64,000 nucleotides of DNA from Phytophthora colocasiae (Eukaryota; Oomycota; Peronosporomycetes; Peronosporales; Peronosporaceae). The stretch spans positions 3,968,001 to 4,032,000 of the forward strand of contig JAGKQI010000098.1 in the NCBI GenBank assembly GCA_018806915.1, written 5' to 3'. Positions 1 to 10,779 of this stretch are shown here, in pieces. Position 1 is the stretch's first letter. Every line of letters begins with the position of its first letter. The notes below the pieces were generated by a model, which worked only from the letters and a program-made list of their open reading frames with translations, made no database searches and was not told where the DNA came from. Position numbers and translations under genes: made by a program.

Positions 1-2
1 GG

Positions 3-170
3 GCGCTCATCTCTCGCTTCGTTGTCGAAGCCTGGAACGCTGTCAAGCCCGAAACAATCGTGAAGGGGTTTGCGCGGGCGGGGGTGATTCCAACGGGGCC
101 CCGCAATCAAGACGGGCGTTTCCGTGTGGCTAGCATAGTGGCAGATGCACCGTTAGTGCAAGATGCTTAA
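3..170 (+). pseudogene. C-terminal fragment of a pogo/Tigger-type (DDE_1) transposase
   Basis: An open frame enters from the window edge and stops at TAA 168-170, giving 55 residues. It contains the pattern Val-Glu-Ala-Trp-Asn-Ala-Val followed by Thr-Ile-Val-Lys-Gly-Phe and an Ala-Gly-Val-Ile-Pro step. This resembles the 'W..V....I...F..(C/A)GI' tail after the DDE_1 catalytic domain in pogo-like transposases. The catalytic residues would lie upstream of the window, so activity cannot be judged. No terminal inverted repeat was recognised downstream. Family assignment rests on this short motif only. Confidence 0.5.
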
Positions 171-585
171 TTCGATTAAACAATGATCATTTGCATGTAG
201 TTTACTTTCTTAATATTGATTTTATTTGTTAAGATTCCTCGGACGGGGTGAAACCTTCATCGCGATGGGTTTGTCACCATTTTCTGCACAACCGCTTGGT
301 GTTTTTACGGCTGTCGCACTGAATCAATTTGTCTTACTGAATCCGATTTTTACGGTATGTATCGAGTTATACATGTAGTGCAGCACCGCATGCGGGACGA
401 AGTCGTCTGCGTGATGGCACCAAGACTCAGAGCGCCACACTACGGTTCGCATCTCCAGTCCATTGTTCAGTGGTGGCGAAAGTAGATCTTCGACCAATGC
501 AACCGAAGGAAAAACTAACTAACTGTACAGTTAACTTCGACGGACTCTGATTATTAAATGTATCGTACAGCCATAGCGATCCCTA
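171..585. other. Non-coding gap between transposase fragment and kinase 3' end
   Basis: No convincing gene is visible. The stretch holds one TACATGTA palindrome (370-377) and A/T-rich sequence that probably includes the 3' flank of the disrupted kinase gene ending at 586. No TIR or LTR edge was recognised. Confidence 0.5.
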
Positions 586-1518
586 TCAGTACTGACGATT
601 CCGTAAGGCAACCTGCAAGTGATACAGCACTTCAGCCGCTGTGGGACGAGAACGAGGATCCACGTTCACACAGCTACCCACGAACTGAGCCATCTCCGGC
701 GTCATGAACGGCGAGAACCGCACGCGAAGTTTGCCCATTGACACCATCTGCAGCACAGCCGTATCCGGTAGCTGATGGCCACTACTGCCGCTGTTGCTCT
801 CCTTCGCGTGCGAGTACGGCAGCTCATGCGTGTCCAACTCCGAGATCACTACGCCCAAAGAGAACACGTCCGCCTTCTCACCGTACCGTTGACCCATCAT
901 CACCTCAGGCGCCATCCACAGTGAACTACCCACACCAGCCGTCATCGTCGCGTCCGAGCGGATACGTGAAGCTCCAAAGTCCGTGAGCTTCGCATCCAGA
1001 GACTCCGTCAGTAGGATGTTGCGAGATTTGAGGTCGCGGTGTAGCACCACTGGATCCAACGAGTGCAGATACGTTAACGCGTAGGCCACTTGGTACGCGA
1101 TCTGCATCTTACTGGCGTCCATCCCCTGGGGGACACCAGTGTTCAGGTAGTCCTTCAATAGCGAGCGTAGGTCTCCACCAGCCATAAACTCTGACACGCA
1201 GAACAGGTCACTCAACGACTCCCACGCCACGCCGATGAACTGGACGATGTGCGGGTGCTCCATGGTCGCCATCAGTCGCACCTCTGACAGGAATGCCTGG
1301 ATGTGTGCTAGGTCCTTCCGCTTCTCCGGCAGCAGCGTCTTCACCGCCACGTCAGCATCTCGGTACCGTCCACGGTATACCTCACCGAAGCCTCCTCGAC
1401 TGATGACAGTTCCCAACTGAATGCGATCGATGGGGATCCGAGACGCCAGGATCACTGGGTCTTCCCACAAGGTGTTTCGGTGGCGTCTTTCGTGGGGTAT
1501 TGACGCTCCCGAGGAGCG
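586..1518 (-). pseudogene. TKL protein kinase domain: 3' half of a receptor-like kinase split by a retrotransposon
   Basis: This part encodes a complete tyrosine-kinase-like Ser/Thr kinase domain. Visible motifs are a Gly-rich loop (GGFGEVYRG), VAVK lysine, an alpha-C glutamate in FLSEVRLM, HRDLKSRN catalytic loop, DFGASR, WMAPE and a C-lobe ending near the stop at 586. No kinase-critical residue is missing. The 5' half of the same gene (signal peptide, ectodomain, TM) lies at 7299-8493. The two halves are separated by an LTR element flanked by GAGCG, and joining them on paper keeps the frame and gives a 687-aa receptor-like kinase. As it stands, this half has no host promoter or signal peptide. 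An open frame continues upstream through the adjacent LTR to an ATG at 1797, so a chimeric 403-aa ORF exists; whether it is expressed is unknown. Confidence 0.88.
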
Positions 1519-1786
1519 TGTTGTGTCGCTTCCAAAGGAAATGTAGAAGTGATATGTATTGAGCAGTTCGTTAGTTTGCACTAACAGCTCTTGTCCTATG
1601 CATGCCCTTGGAGGTGACCGCTCCGGTGGCACAAACCGTCCGTACTTGCTGCACCTGCATAACAGTCCATACTTGATCAGTTGAGCAACCGTCCTTACTT
1701 GCTGCAGCGGGTCATCTTCTGTAGAGTGTTGGTGTTGCTGGGCTAGATCCCAGCAACGGCTACACAGTGTAGCACCAGCTACAACA
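1519..1786 (-). repeat. 3' LTR (element orientation) of Gypsy element 1
   Basis: 268 bp, TG...CA ends, matching 7031-7298 at all but one position (the codon for Pro in place of Gln in the read-through frame). It is open in phase with the downstream kinase frame. Confidence 0.93.
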
Positions 1787-4700
1787 CTTCCCTCCAAAAG
1801 CGCTCTTCAATATAAAGCCGTACAGCTCGATGTGAGCTGCGGTTCACGAGTCTGCGTGAAACTAGTCCAGTTGTAGCGCCCTGCGTAGTGCCTTTACAGG
1901 TGCCTTGGTTGCCGTGGTTGCGAACGAAAGCCTTCACAGCAACGGGAACGTCCTGCAAGAGAGTGTCCGCGGGCTCCCAGGAATCCACATGAGTATCGAG
2001 ACCACGCCAGGGCACCTTGATCTCATGTCGTTTATCTTGACGATTGTAGCGGGCCTCGAGCAAAGATTCCACGACGTGGCCCTCGCTGTTGTGTGCAATA
2101 TGCAGTAACAGATCCTCGGTCACGTTGAGGGAAGCATCAGCGTAAAATTTGAGCCGACTAGCGTGCGCCTCTTTCTTCTGCCCTGTGATCAAGTTCTCGA
2201 TCTCAAAGATCCAGTTGGACACAGTCGCCACCACACGTGCTGGCCCGCACCACTTCACGCTGAGCTTGCTGCGTGTGTGCTGCCAGACGTCGGCGTACAA
2301 AACAAAGTCTCCCACATCAAACTGGGCCATGGTAGTACCCCGCTTTTTCGCGTGCCCTTTGCGTCCCGCTGCTCGGACGGCCACGTTGGCCTCTTTGCTG
2401 CGTTTGTGCATTGATTGTAGGGCTTGCTGCAGCTGCACGACATGCTCCCTTTGCATTGTTTGTATCTCGTCAAGAGTAGTCGTTTTGATGGGTCCAGGTA
2501 CTGCAATGTGATCACTTGGTCCCATAGCTTTGAGTCCTGTCATGGCGGTCAATGGCGCCACACCTCCCAGTGACGGTGACGCCGAGTTGTTCAGCACCAT
2601 CTGAACAATCTTTATCACTCTTGGCCATTCGTGTGGTTGCAGCCTCCATTCAGATAAGAGTGCGCGACAGCAGCGCAAAGCTTCCCGGTTCACCACCTCT
2701 ACGGTGCCATTTGCCCACGGGCACCTAGCGGTGGTGAAATGGTGGTGTGCCCCCATTGCATGTTGAAGAGCTTCGATCACCTTGTTCTTGAAGTGTGTCC
2801 CTTGATCACTCACCCAAGACCGACACACTCCAAACGCAGCAAACCAGTCGAGCAGAGCACTAAATGTAGTTTCCGCATCAGCTGCCTCGCTAGGCACAAG
2901 CCACACGTACTTGGACGCGTCGTCCTTGATCACCAGGACGTACACCTGGTCCGTGTCGCTCTCCCCATGTACAGAAAGTCCCAGTGCAGGAGCTCGTTCG
3001 GGTGCTCAGCGTGCAACGCTTCCCCAAGTAGACGGGGTTGTGGTGGGCCACCCAGAGTACTGGCACAGTGCAGGCACCGCTGGACGAAAAACTCCACGTC
3101 GCGAGCCATTTCCTTCCAGACGAACTTCTCGCTAATATTTTTCAAGGTCACTGCACTGCCTCTGTGTCCAGCAATACCAAAGTGCCCAACGACACACACT
3201 CGCACTTGTAATTGCGTGGCTTCATCCGGAATCCAGATCCGACCCTGCTTGTCCCTCCAGATAGAGACTGCATCTTCACTCGTCGAGGGCGAAATCCCGT
3301 GGCGGATCGGCTGCACTTTGCGCTGCCACAATCTCCAGCAATGTTGGCCACACAAACGCTTCATCAAGCTGAGGCGACAATGGTAGTGGCACTTGACGGA
3401 TAGCACAGACAGTCTTGAAGGTAGATCCCCATCTTGATAGAAGGTCGGCCCACACGTTATCCTCACCCGCAATATCGTGAATGTCGTATTTGTATCCCAT
3501 CAGTAGTAGGGACCACCGGTGGAGCTTATCCGCGGTGTACTTTGGTACAGAGCTCGACACACTGTGCGGGTCAAAGATATACCGTAGGTTGCGGTGGTCC
3601 GTGAATAACGCGAAGCCATCGTGACGGTGCAATAGATAGTCTGCGCGTCTGCATCGTCTCCACAATTGCATAAGCTTCTTTCTCGACAATTGCCCACCGC
3701 TTCGCTGCACCGGTGAAGGATCCGCTCAACATCATCAGCGGTTGATGCTCTTGCTCGCTAAGCGGTCTGTTAGCGTGCTCACGAGGAATCTGCGTGATGG
3801 CGGCGCCCCAATGATCGTCACTCGCGTCGGTGTACACCGAGAGTTGTTTCTCGGGGTCCGGATGCGCTAACAGCAGCGCATGCTGCAATGCTTCCTTGCA
3901 ACGATCCAAACAGGCAACCTCGTTGTCACCCCACCCCACGTCAGAGAGTTTGATGGACCGGACTTGTTGCTTCTTGCGGCCCCCAGCTCGCTCATACACT
4001 CGCTCCATTGTCTTCACGAGAGGGTCAATCAATTTATTGAAAGCGGGCAAAGAAGCCCGCATCCAATTCAGTGCGCAGACGAACTGTTGTAGCTCTTGCC
4101 CAGTCGTAGGCGCCGGGAGCTTCGACAATGCATCGATTCTAAGCAGGATCATGGCGAACGCCCTCGCCAGAGACCACTCGTCCACACCACAGGGCCTCTC
4201 GCAAATAAAATCTGCACTTCTTCGGGTTCAACTTCAAACCCTTCTCGGCGCAAATGGTGAGGACTCTCTTGAGCAAAGCTAGCAACGCCATGTCGGAGTC
4301 TCCATACCCCAGCAAGTCGTCGATCCAAATCATCAGCCCGTTATTGAACACTTCTGCAAAACATTTGCTGTACCGTTGACTGCACGTAAGCCACGCTATT
4401 GGTCCCTCCCATCAGGACGCGCGTCGGTGTGATCACTCCTTCTTCCGTGAGAATAGAGTAGATTTCCTGGCAAAGTAGAGCCATAGCAAATTGCCAGAAC
4501 CCCTTGAAGAAATCTAGTGAAAAGTAGCGCGACGAGCCACGCAGTTGCTCAAACGCGGCCTCCAGAATCGGCATCGGCCATACCACGACTCGACACAGGC
4601 ATTAGGACCCCGCACATCCACAGTCATGCGATGATCATTAGCCTCTGGTTTGTTCACAACGTGGGGCGGTGAGCACCACCTGCTCTGTGGGTTTCGGTAG

Positions 4701-5331
4701 CATAGCCCGGCTGCAATCAGTGCGTCAATGTGCTTCTTGAGGAAGGCACGGTGCACCGGTGAGTAGCGACGAGCTTTACACTTGACCGGAACTGCTCCAG
4801 GCTTTAGCTTCACCCTCCATTGGAGGCATATCGACGGGGCGGGGTCGCGTCCAATGATGATACGAAAACATCGATGAGCTGCATCAATATCGTTTCCAAT
4901 TCTTTCACAAATTCCTCGGACGCACCAAATCTCCGCGCTTCATCCACCTTCTCCAGCAGAATTGCTCTAATTTCTTCTCTCTCGGCGTCGATATCTTTGT
5001 CGAAATCAGGGAAGCACGCGCGAGCTTCATCGTCTTCAAGTGCATGCTCTTCCTCCGTCACCGCCGGAGACTCGGCTGCTCCTGTATACGCGAGAACACT
5101 CGCTACACCACTAGCCGGGCGATCATCAACATCGCTCATATCCCATTCGGCACTCACTTGCTGTGCAGAAGCAAGCAGCTTTTCAGGACTGTAGCCCAAT
5201 CGCTCCATAATCCACCGCGAGAGCAATAGGTCACCAACACCAGGTGGTAGCCGGTGCTCCGTCACCCAGCAGATCACGTTGTGGAGCACCAAAGGCCCCC
5301 CTGGAGTCGAAAATCTCAGATCGAGCTTCAC
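1779..5331 (-). pseudogene. pol (RT, RNase H, integrase, chromodomain) of Gypsy element 1, multiply frameshifted
   Basis: Pieces in order on the minus strand are: protease C-terminus (4810-5331); RT fingers/palm (4139-4813) with the catalytic motif seen as WIDD rather than the commoner YxDD; RNase H with YTDASDDHWG and a downstream DHRN motif (3276-4100); integrase HHCC finger (3000-3200); integrase core with SDQGTHF and the WANGTVE glutamate; and a C-terminal chromodomain with WRGLDTHVDSWEP (1860-2110). Frame changes occur near 4813, 4590, 4345, 4142, 3655, 3470-3280 and 2940. The integrase/chromodomain ORF (1779-2945) is the longest intact part and its stop lies inside the LTR. Confidence 0.85.
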
Positions 5332-5406
5332 TTTACTCTTGACAGGCAGAGGCTTATCACCAACACCAGTGATGGCCGCCCCTCCGTCGATATCCTGCTT
5401 GTTGAG

Positions 5407-6996
5407 CTAGACCCCCTTCGCTGTCAACAGCTTCAGTAATTTTGCAGTCACCATTGACACCTCGGCTGCACTGTCCGGGGTGATTTCCGTCTCAACGTTG
5501 TCCAGTACAACACACGGAATGCTTGAAGTCGATGTAGCCACTTTAGAATCCGATGCCGTGACGGCTAATACAGGTTTCAGCACCTTTTTCCCAGTTCTTG
5601 CCTCGTAGAGCTCCTTTGCTTCGGATGGACTCCCAATGCCAGGACACTGGAACACACCATGCGCCTGGTCACCGCATTTAAAGCACTTCTTCGGAGGACG
5701 ATCACTGGTCGGTCTTGGCTTGAACTTATTGGCCGCCTTGGGCTGTTGTTGATCGTCACTGCTATTCACCTTGGTAGCACCTTGTGCCCCACCAAGTCCT
5801 CGTTTCGGCTGAACCTGTGGCTGAGTCGGCTTATTGCCTCCTTTGGTTTGCGTCTGGGCTGAAATGTGGGCCTCGAATCGCATAAACCCCTCCAGTTCAC
5901 CTCGCAACCACCTTAGGAACGCTGCCAGATCCGATTTCGTGGACTTGTGGCACTGCCGGCTCAATTGATCTTTCACAGCTGCCTTAAAAGGCTGCGGCCT
6001 CAATGCGTCCACTAAATACCCGACGACCTTCTTGGGCTCAGTGTGCACAACATCTTCCATGTTGAGTCGGTCAATAATCTCGTAAAACTGAGCCATGAGC
6101 CGTGAGAGTCGTGACTCCGCATCTTGCAGCTCAATGTCCATGCAAAGAGCTTTGACTTCTCTATCAAGTGTCTTGTACGCTGTGTTATCTGGTACACGCG
6201 CTGACAAAAAGTAGTCTCTCCACTTCGGCTTCGATGACGTCCTTCTCCTCCTTGAAGAGCCTGAAACCGCAAATACGAACCATCGTGCCTTGCTCGATGC
6301 AAGCACTGAGCGGCATCACAAAAAACTTCGCCTGCGTTCCTTGGTTCAAGGCCTTGATGCGCCTTGTGTAGATCGCATAGCTGTCCATGAAGTCCCTCTT
6401 TTCTTTTTTGGAGCTTCCTCTGTATATTGGCGGGACGGGCAGGTTCGTTCCTGCTGCCACAGTGACAGCAGCAGCTTCCGCTGGTCGCTCTGCACTCGAC
6501 GGCGCAGCACCTTGCGCAAACGCACCCCACCGAGCCTGCAAATGCGGCTGAACGGCCTCGGCAAGGCTCTCAAGCCTTTGTGATTGAAGTCCAACCGCCT
6601 CTTCCGCCGCCCTCAGCACCTTATACTGTTCCTCCAGGTAGTGGCGGTGCTCGTCCATTTGACGACGCATCTCCTGCTGCTGCTCTATTAAGGCCGACTG
6701 TCGGTCATTTTGCGCTTGCAGGTATGCTGACGTCTGCTCTGCCAGTCGATCTTAAGCTGGAGCTGCACCTGGCCAATCTGCTCGGCATTCCTCTGATGCG
6801 CTGCAGCTGCATGCTGGGCCAGGGCTTCTACTTGACGCCGCGTCTCACTCCCTGAATTACTGCCGTTCTTGTACATGTAGTCGTCTCCCTGCGTCAATCG
6901 TAGGTCGTGCTCTGTCAGCGGCGGCAGTGGAGGGTAGACCGCAATGGGCATCCCGTCGGTGGGAACTGGCACCATCGCTTCGTCAGGTTCTTCCAT
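5407..6996 (-). pseudogene. gag and start of protease of Gypsy element 1 (frameshifted)
   Basis: The ATG is at 6996, shortly inside the 5' LTR. The N-terminal part is charged and Gln-rich and predicts coiled coil, followed by a capsid-like helical region and a CCHC-type zinc knuckle (CFKCGDQAHGVFQC, near 5650-5690). The frame then runs into an Asp-Ser-Ala motif at the expected place of the retropepsin active site before a stop at 5407. The region is spread over three frames (6688-6996, 6185-6670, 5407-6306), so at least two frameshifts or stops interrupt it. Gag would form the retroelement particle and the knuckle would bind RNA. This copy cannot make a continuous Gag as read. Confidence 0.8.
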
Positions 6997-7030
6997 GCTG
7001 GGCTGCGACTTGTCCAGCTAAAGAATTCTT

Positions 7031-7298
7031 TGTTGTGTCGCTTCCAAAGGAAATGTAGAAGTGATATGTATTGAGCAGTTCGTTAGTTTGCACTAACAGC
7101 TCTTGTCCTATGCATGCCCTTGGAGGTGACCGCTCCGGTGGCACAAACCGTCCGTACTTGCTGCACCTGCATAACAGTCCATACTTGATCAGTTGAGCAA
7201 CCGTCCTTACTTGCTGCAGCTGGTCATCTTCTGTAGAGTGTTGGTGTTGCTGGGCTAGATCCCAGCAACGGCTACACAGTGTAGCACCAGCTACAACA
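7031..7298 (-). repeat. 5' LTR (element orientation) of Gypsy element 1
   Basis: 268 bp, near-identical partner of 1519-1786. It directly follows the GAGCG duplication in the kinase gene and is open in phase with the upstream ectodomain frame. Confidence 0.93.
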
Positions 7299-8493
7299 GA
7301 GCGCGAGTTGGCAGTTGTCCGAGTGATTTCCTGGTACTCCGTATCCGCTGGCGACTGGCCCAGTTCTAGTAGTCGAGTCTGCTTCCCAATGACTGGAGAT
7401 TCTAGGAACTCCTCGGAAGAAGCAGCACTGGGGCGACGTTTGTTGCGTCGACGTTGAGAGATGAAGAACGCGAAGAGCACGAGCATGAAGACCACAGCAG
7501 CCACGATGATCCCGACGATCACTCCGACGCTGATGGAGCTGGAAGTCTTGACACCGCCCTTGTTGTCCGAGAGAGAACTGCCTGGGTTGGTTTCCGTGTT
7601 GCGGCCTGCACTGCTGCTAGTACTGGAAGAAGAGGAGGAGCTGTTGGTTGAGCTCACTACGATAGTTTTCTGTGTGTCACCGCTCCTGGTGATGATCACG
7701 TAACTGTACGAAGTGGTGCCATCCGCTAGTGTCGTCTCCGTCACTTCCACCGTCACGAGCTCAGCGCCGTCGAGCATACTAGGGTCCACCCCAGGAGGAA
7801 GCGTCGACGAGTTGTACTGCTCCACGACTGGCGCTGCAGTAGTTGCGGCAGGTGGAGACGTCGTCTCTGTAGTAGTAGTGGGTATTGGTGCAGTCGTTGG
7901 ATCGGGGGAACTAGTCGCTTCTGTTGTTGGGGTGGGGGCTGAAGTGGTGGGAGTTGGTGCTGTTGTTGTTGGACTTGGAGGAGCTGTGGTAGTGGGAGGT
8001 GCCCTTGTAGTTGGTGTTGGAGCTGCTGTGGTCGGTGCTGGAGATGTCGTTGCCGGTGCAGTAGTAGATGGAGCTGTCGTCGTGGGCCTCGTGGTGGCTG
8101 GACTTGTAGTCGTTGGACTGGTTGTCGCTGGACTAGTAGTGGTCGGTGCTTCGGTAGTAGCACTTGGTGGTGCAGTTGCTGGTGTTCGAGTAGTTGGTGT
8201 TGGAGTCGTAGCAGTTGGCTCTGTAGTTGCTGGCTCTGTAGCTGTTGGTCCTGTCGTTGATGGGATCGTAGCGATCGGTTCGGTGGCTGTTGGGGCTGTG
8301 GAGCTTGGCGTAGTGGCATCTTCAGATACTGAACCTGCCATGAGTAGCGACACTAAGAAGTCTGTGCGTCAACTAAGGCGCTGGCATACTCACCGGATTC
8401 CTGTGAAGCTGCCAGTGACAGGAAGAAGCACAGGAGGACGATACTCAAACCGCAGACTCGACGGCACCGTCTTGGTCGATGTGCAGACGCCAT
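7299..8493 (-). pseudogene. Signal peptide, Thr-rich ectodomain and TM segment: 5' half of the split receptor-like kinase
   Basis: Exon 1 (8394-8493) starts at ATG 8493 and encodes a basic N-terminus then a hydrophobic core (IVLLCFFLSLAA), a clear signal peptide. A 59-bp GTGAGT...CAG intron (8335-8393) follows; splicing is in phase and yields Gly-Ser-Val-Ser. Exon 2 encodes a long Thr/Pro/Ala/Ser-rich mucin-like tract (about 7860-8310), a short beta-rich segment, a Ser-rich linker and one TM helix (VGVIVGIIVAAVVFMLVLFAF) with basic stop-transfer residues. A cytoplasmic juxtamembrane region ends at the insertion point. The frame then runs into the retrotransposon's 5' LTR and terminates at 6983, so the protein predicted here is a truncated, kinase-less membrane protein. 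Such TKL receptor-like kinases are known in oomycetes; the ligand is unknown. Confidence 0.85.
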
Positions 8494-8707
8494 ATCCACG
8501 CCTTCAGTGGCTGCGGAGGAAGATCACAAGCGGGGCAAGTGGGTGAATGGATGGAAGGAATACGCACTCTCGTTTTAGTTGGGGCCAGTGCGTTGGGATC
8601 TTGCAAAAAGGGGTACACTGACACACACACTCAGGTCACAATGCTTCCTCAATAGTAATACTAACCGTCTTGATCATTAGCTATTCGCTGTCTGAACGTC
8701 CAGCCGC

Positions 8708-10288
8708 TTACTGTCCCTGGCGCTGGCGGGGTGCGCACTTAATAATGTCGTCTACTCTGAGGATCATCTCGGCGGCCTCAGCTGCCGAGAACAGCACCTG
8801 CTTCTTGCTCTTCAGCGCCTCACGGATGCCCAGCGCCTCCATGTCGCCCACGCAGCCCGTGCGCATGTCCAGACCGGCCGTCGCCTCTCCACGGTGGTGA
8901 GCCGCACGCAGCTGCGTCACCAGCTCGGAACTGTCGAATCCGCCGTTGTCGGCGATGATGCTGGGCAACTGACGCAGTGCGCGGGCGAAGGCCTCCATTG
9001 CTAGCGCCTTCTTGCCGGGAACGGACGGCGCCTTGTTGTCGATGGCCTGCGCCATCAGCACCTCCGTACAACCGCCGCCCATAACTGTCTGCGAGTGCTT
9101 CACCGTCTGCGTCAGCACAGCCAACGCGTCGTGCAGTGAGCGCTCCGCCTCGTCCAGCAGGTGCGTGCTGGCACCGCGCAGCACGACGGAGCAGGCCGAG
9201 CCGGTCTTGACACCTGAAAATCGCAGCATGCGGTCCTCTCCGATGATGATCTCCTCGATGAGCTTGCACTCGCCCAGCTGGATCGCGTCCGGGTTGTCGA
9301 ACGTGGATGCGATCTCTCCACCCGTGACAGCCGCCAGGTGCTCGATGCCGTCGAAATCGGCGTGCTCAATAGCCATGATGCCCTTTTCAGAGAAAATCTG
9401 TTCCGGGTAGTTGTAGATGAGCTGTCGGTTCACGAAGCAGTTAATGCCGAAGTTGGCGATCTTCTCCACCTTGTCCTTCATTTTCTTCTTCTCGGCTTCC
9501 TCAATAGCCGAGACCTTGTCCATCGAGTCCACCTTGACGCGGGCACCATAGATCTTGATCTTGTCCGTGTCCATTCCCGTGTTAGCCACGAGAATCTTGG
9601 CGTTCTCCAGACGTTTAGGCTGGCCCACACCGATCTTCTTGTCCAGAATAAAGCCCTCGTCCAGGTACGAGTCACGCAACGAGCCACCAGCCTTCTTAAT
9701 GATCTGGATGTAGTCCAAGTTACTGGATCCACGCAGACGCAGCACGGCGTCCACCGCCAGCTTAGCGAAATGGTCCTTCTCGTAGGTCAGGAGCTTTGAG
9801 CTGAGCGTCGTACGCGCAATGTTCATCAGATCCTCTCGGAACTTGTCGGCGTCCTGTGAATTGTCCTTGGCCGAGCCCACGAGCGCCTCGTTTGCTGTGG
9901 TGAGGGCGATGCGCCATCCGTCAATGATGGTCTGCGGGTGGATGCGCTGGTCGATGAGTTTCTCGGCCTCACGCAGCAATTCGCCACAGAGCACAGCGAC
10001 ACTCGTGGTGCCGTCCCCCACCTCCTCGTCCTGCGTCTTGGCAATGTCCACAAGAACCTTCGCAGCTGCGTTGTCCACGTATACACTGCGCAGGATAGTG
10101 GCGCCGTCGTTAGTGACTGAAATGCTCTTGTCGGGGCCGCCCATGGACTGCAGGATCTTGTCCATCCCCTTGGGGCCGAGCGTCGTCTTGACCATGTCAG
10201 CGATCGCGATGGCGCCCACGAACGAAGACATGCGGGCATTCTCGCCCTTCTCCACCTGCGACTCCGGGTCCAGCACGGCCTGTTGCAT
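8708..10288 (-). CDS. CCT2: T-complex protein 1 subunit beta (CCT2), cytosolic chaperonin
   Basis: A single uninterrupted 526-aa frame that matches the group II chaperonin beta subunit along its length. Visible landmarks are [22 protein letters not shown] near residue 25-50, the ATP-site DGATIL and VGDGTTSV motifs, a [10 protein letters not shown] stretch in the apical/intermediate region, and the C-terminal [11 protein letters not shown] and [11 protein letters not shown] tail. Length agrees with the family (about 525-535 aa). The protein is one of eight different subunits of the TRiC/CCT double ring that folds actin, tubulin and other cytosolic proteins with ATP. The start at 10288 lies shortly before the conserved block. 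The gene is G/C-rich in third positions compared with the transposons nearby, as expected of a highly expressed host gene. Confidence 0.97.
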   Translation of the reverse strand: MQQAVLDPESQVEKGENARMSSFVGAIAIADMVKTTLGPKGMDKILQSMGGPDKSISVTNDGATILRSVYVDNAAAKVLVDIAKTQDEEVGDGTTSVAVLCGELLREAEKLIDQRIHPQTIIDGWRIALTTANEALVGSAKDNSQDADKFREDLMNIARTTLSSKLLTYEKDHFAKLAVDAVLRLRGSSNLDYIQIIKKAGGSLRDSYLDEGFILDKKIGVGQPKRLENAKILVANTGMDTDKIKIYGARVKVDSMDKVSAIEEAEKKKMKDKVEKIANFGINCFVNRQLIYNYPEQIFSEKGIMAIEHADFDGIEHLAAVTGGEIASTFDNPDAIQLGECKLIEEIIIGEDRMLRFSGVKTGSACSVVLRGASTHLLDEAERSLHDALAVLTQTVKHSQTVMGGGCTEVLMAQAIDNKAPSVPGKKALAMEAFARALRQLPSIIADNGGFDSSELVTQLRAAHHRGEATAGLDMRTGCVGDMEALGIREALKSKKQVLFSAAEAAEMILRVDDIIKCAPRQRQGQ

Positions 10289-10779
10289 CGTTAATTAGCT
10301 GTCGGTACTTGGTGGCGGATCGATTCTTGCAGGGAAGAGGCTTTTGTATGGAGCTGCTTGCTCTGCACAAGATATGCCCCCTCCACATAGGTTACACACC
10401 ACAAACCGATAGTAAAGCATAACATGTGTTATTGAAGGTTTATGTTATAGTGTAGGTTTATACACCAAACCTACCGTAAGGCATATTACGGCTAAAACTG
10501 TCGCGCACGGTACTCCCTAACTCGCGGACTGGCAGTTGTTCTTAAAGAGGATATCCTGGTCGTGTATGTCATACAGGGTAGGTAGCGCCTTACAAGTTCG
10601 TCACAAGATGTAGCAAATGGTTCTCCATGCTTGTACCAAGTTTCGCCCGCGCAAGTGGTCTGTGTGGAGCACTACGGCACAAGCGGCCTAACGGCAATTT
10701 TTTGCACAGTGAGCGACATTAATACGGATCCACATTAATATATGTCGTTTACTGTAGCGCACGATCATGTCAAGGATGT
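10289..10779. other. Intergenic region between CCT2 and BCS1-A
   Basis: It holds the CCT2 5' flank (near 10289-10400) and the BCS1-A 3' flank. An A/T-rich patch at 10380-10500 contains short repeats of the type 'accaaacc...ccgtaa'. No gene or transposon edge was recognised. Confidence 0.5.

Larger units (their letters stand above)
1519..7298 (-). mobile_element. Full-length Ty3/Gypsy LTR retrotransposon inserted in the kinase gene
   Basis: The element is 5,780 bp with 268-bp LTRs (1519-1786, 7031-7298) that start TGTTGT and end ACAACA and differ by a single base by eye. It is bounded by a 5-bp target-site duplication GAGCG (1514-1518 and 7299-7303). The coding orientation is minus. Domain order gag, protease, reverse transcriptase, RNase H, integrase, chromodomain puts it in Ty3/Gypsy (chromodomain type). 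A purine-rich tract on the minus strand (1787-1800) abuts the 3' LTR and fits a polypurine tract. No tRNA-matching primer site was recognised inside the 5' LTR. The interior is broken by several frameshifts. Confidence 0.93.

Noticed and set aside
586..1797. Treating the 403-aa frame as an intact kinase gene
   Set aside because: Its first ~90 residues are translated LTR and the ATG lies inside the retrotransposon; the real gene start is at 8493.
7713..8546. 277-aa plus-strand frame rich in Val, Gly and Ala
   Set aside because: It is antisense to the Thr/Pro-rich receptor ectodomain; the low-complexity codons (ACN/GCN) give an open complementary frame.
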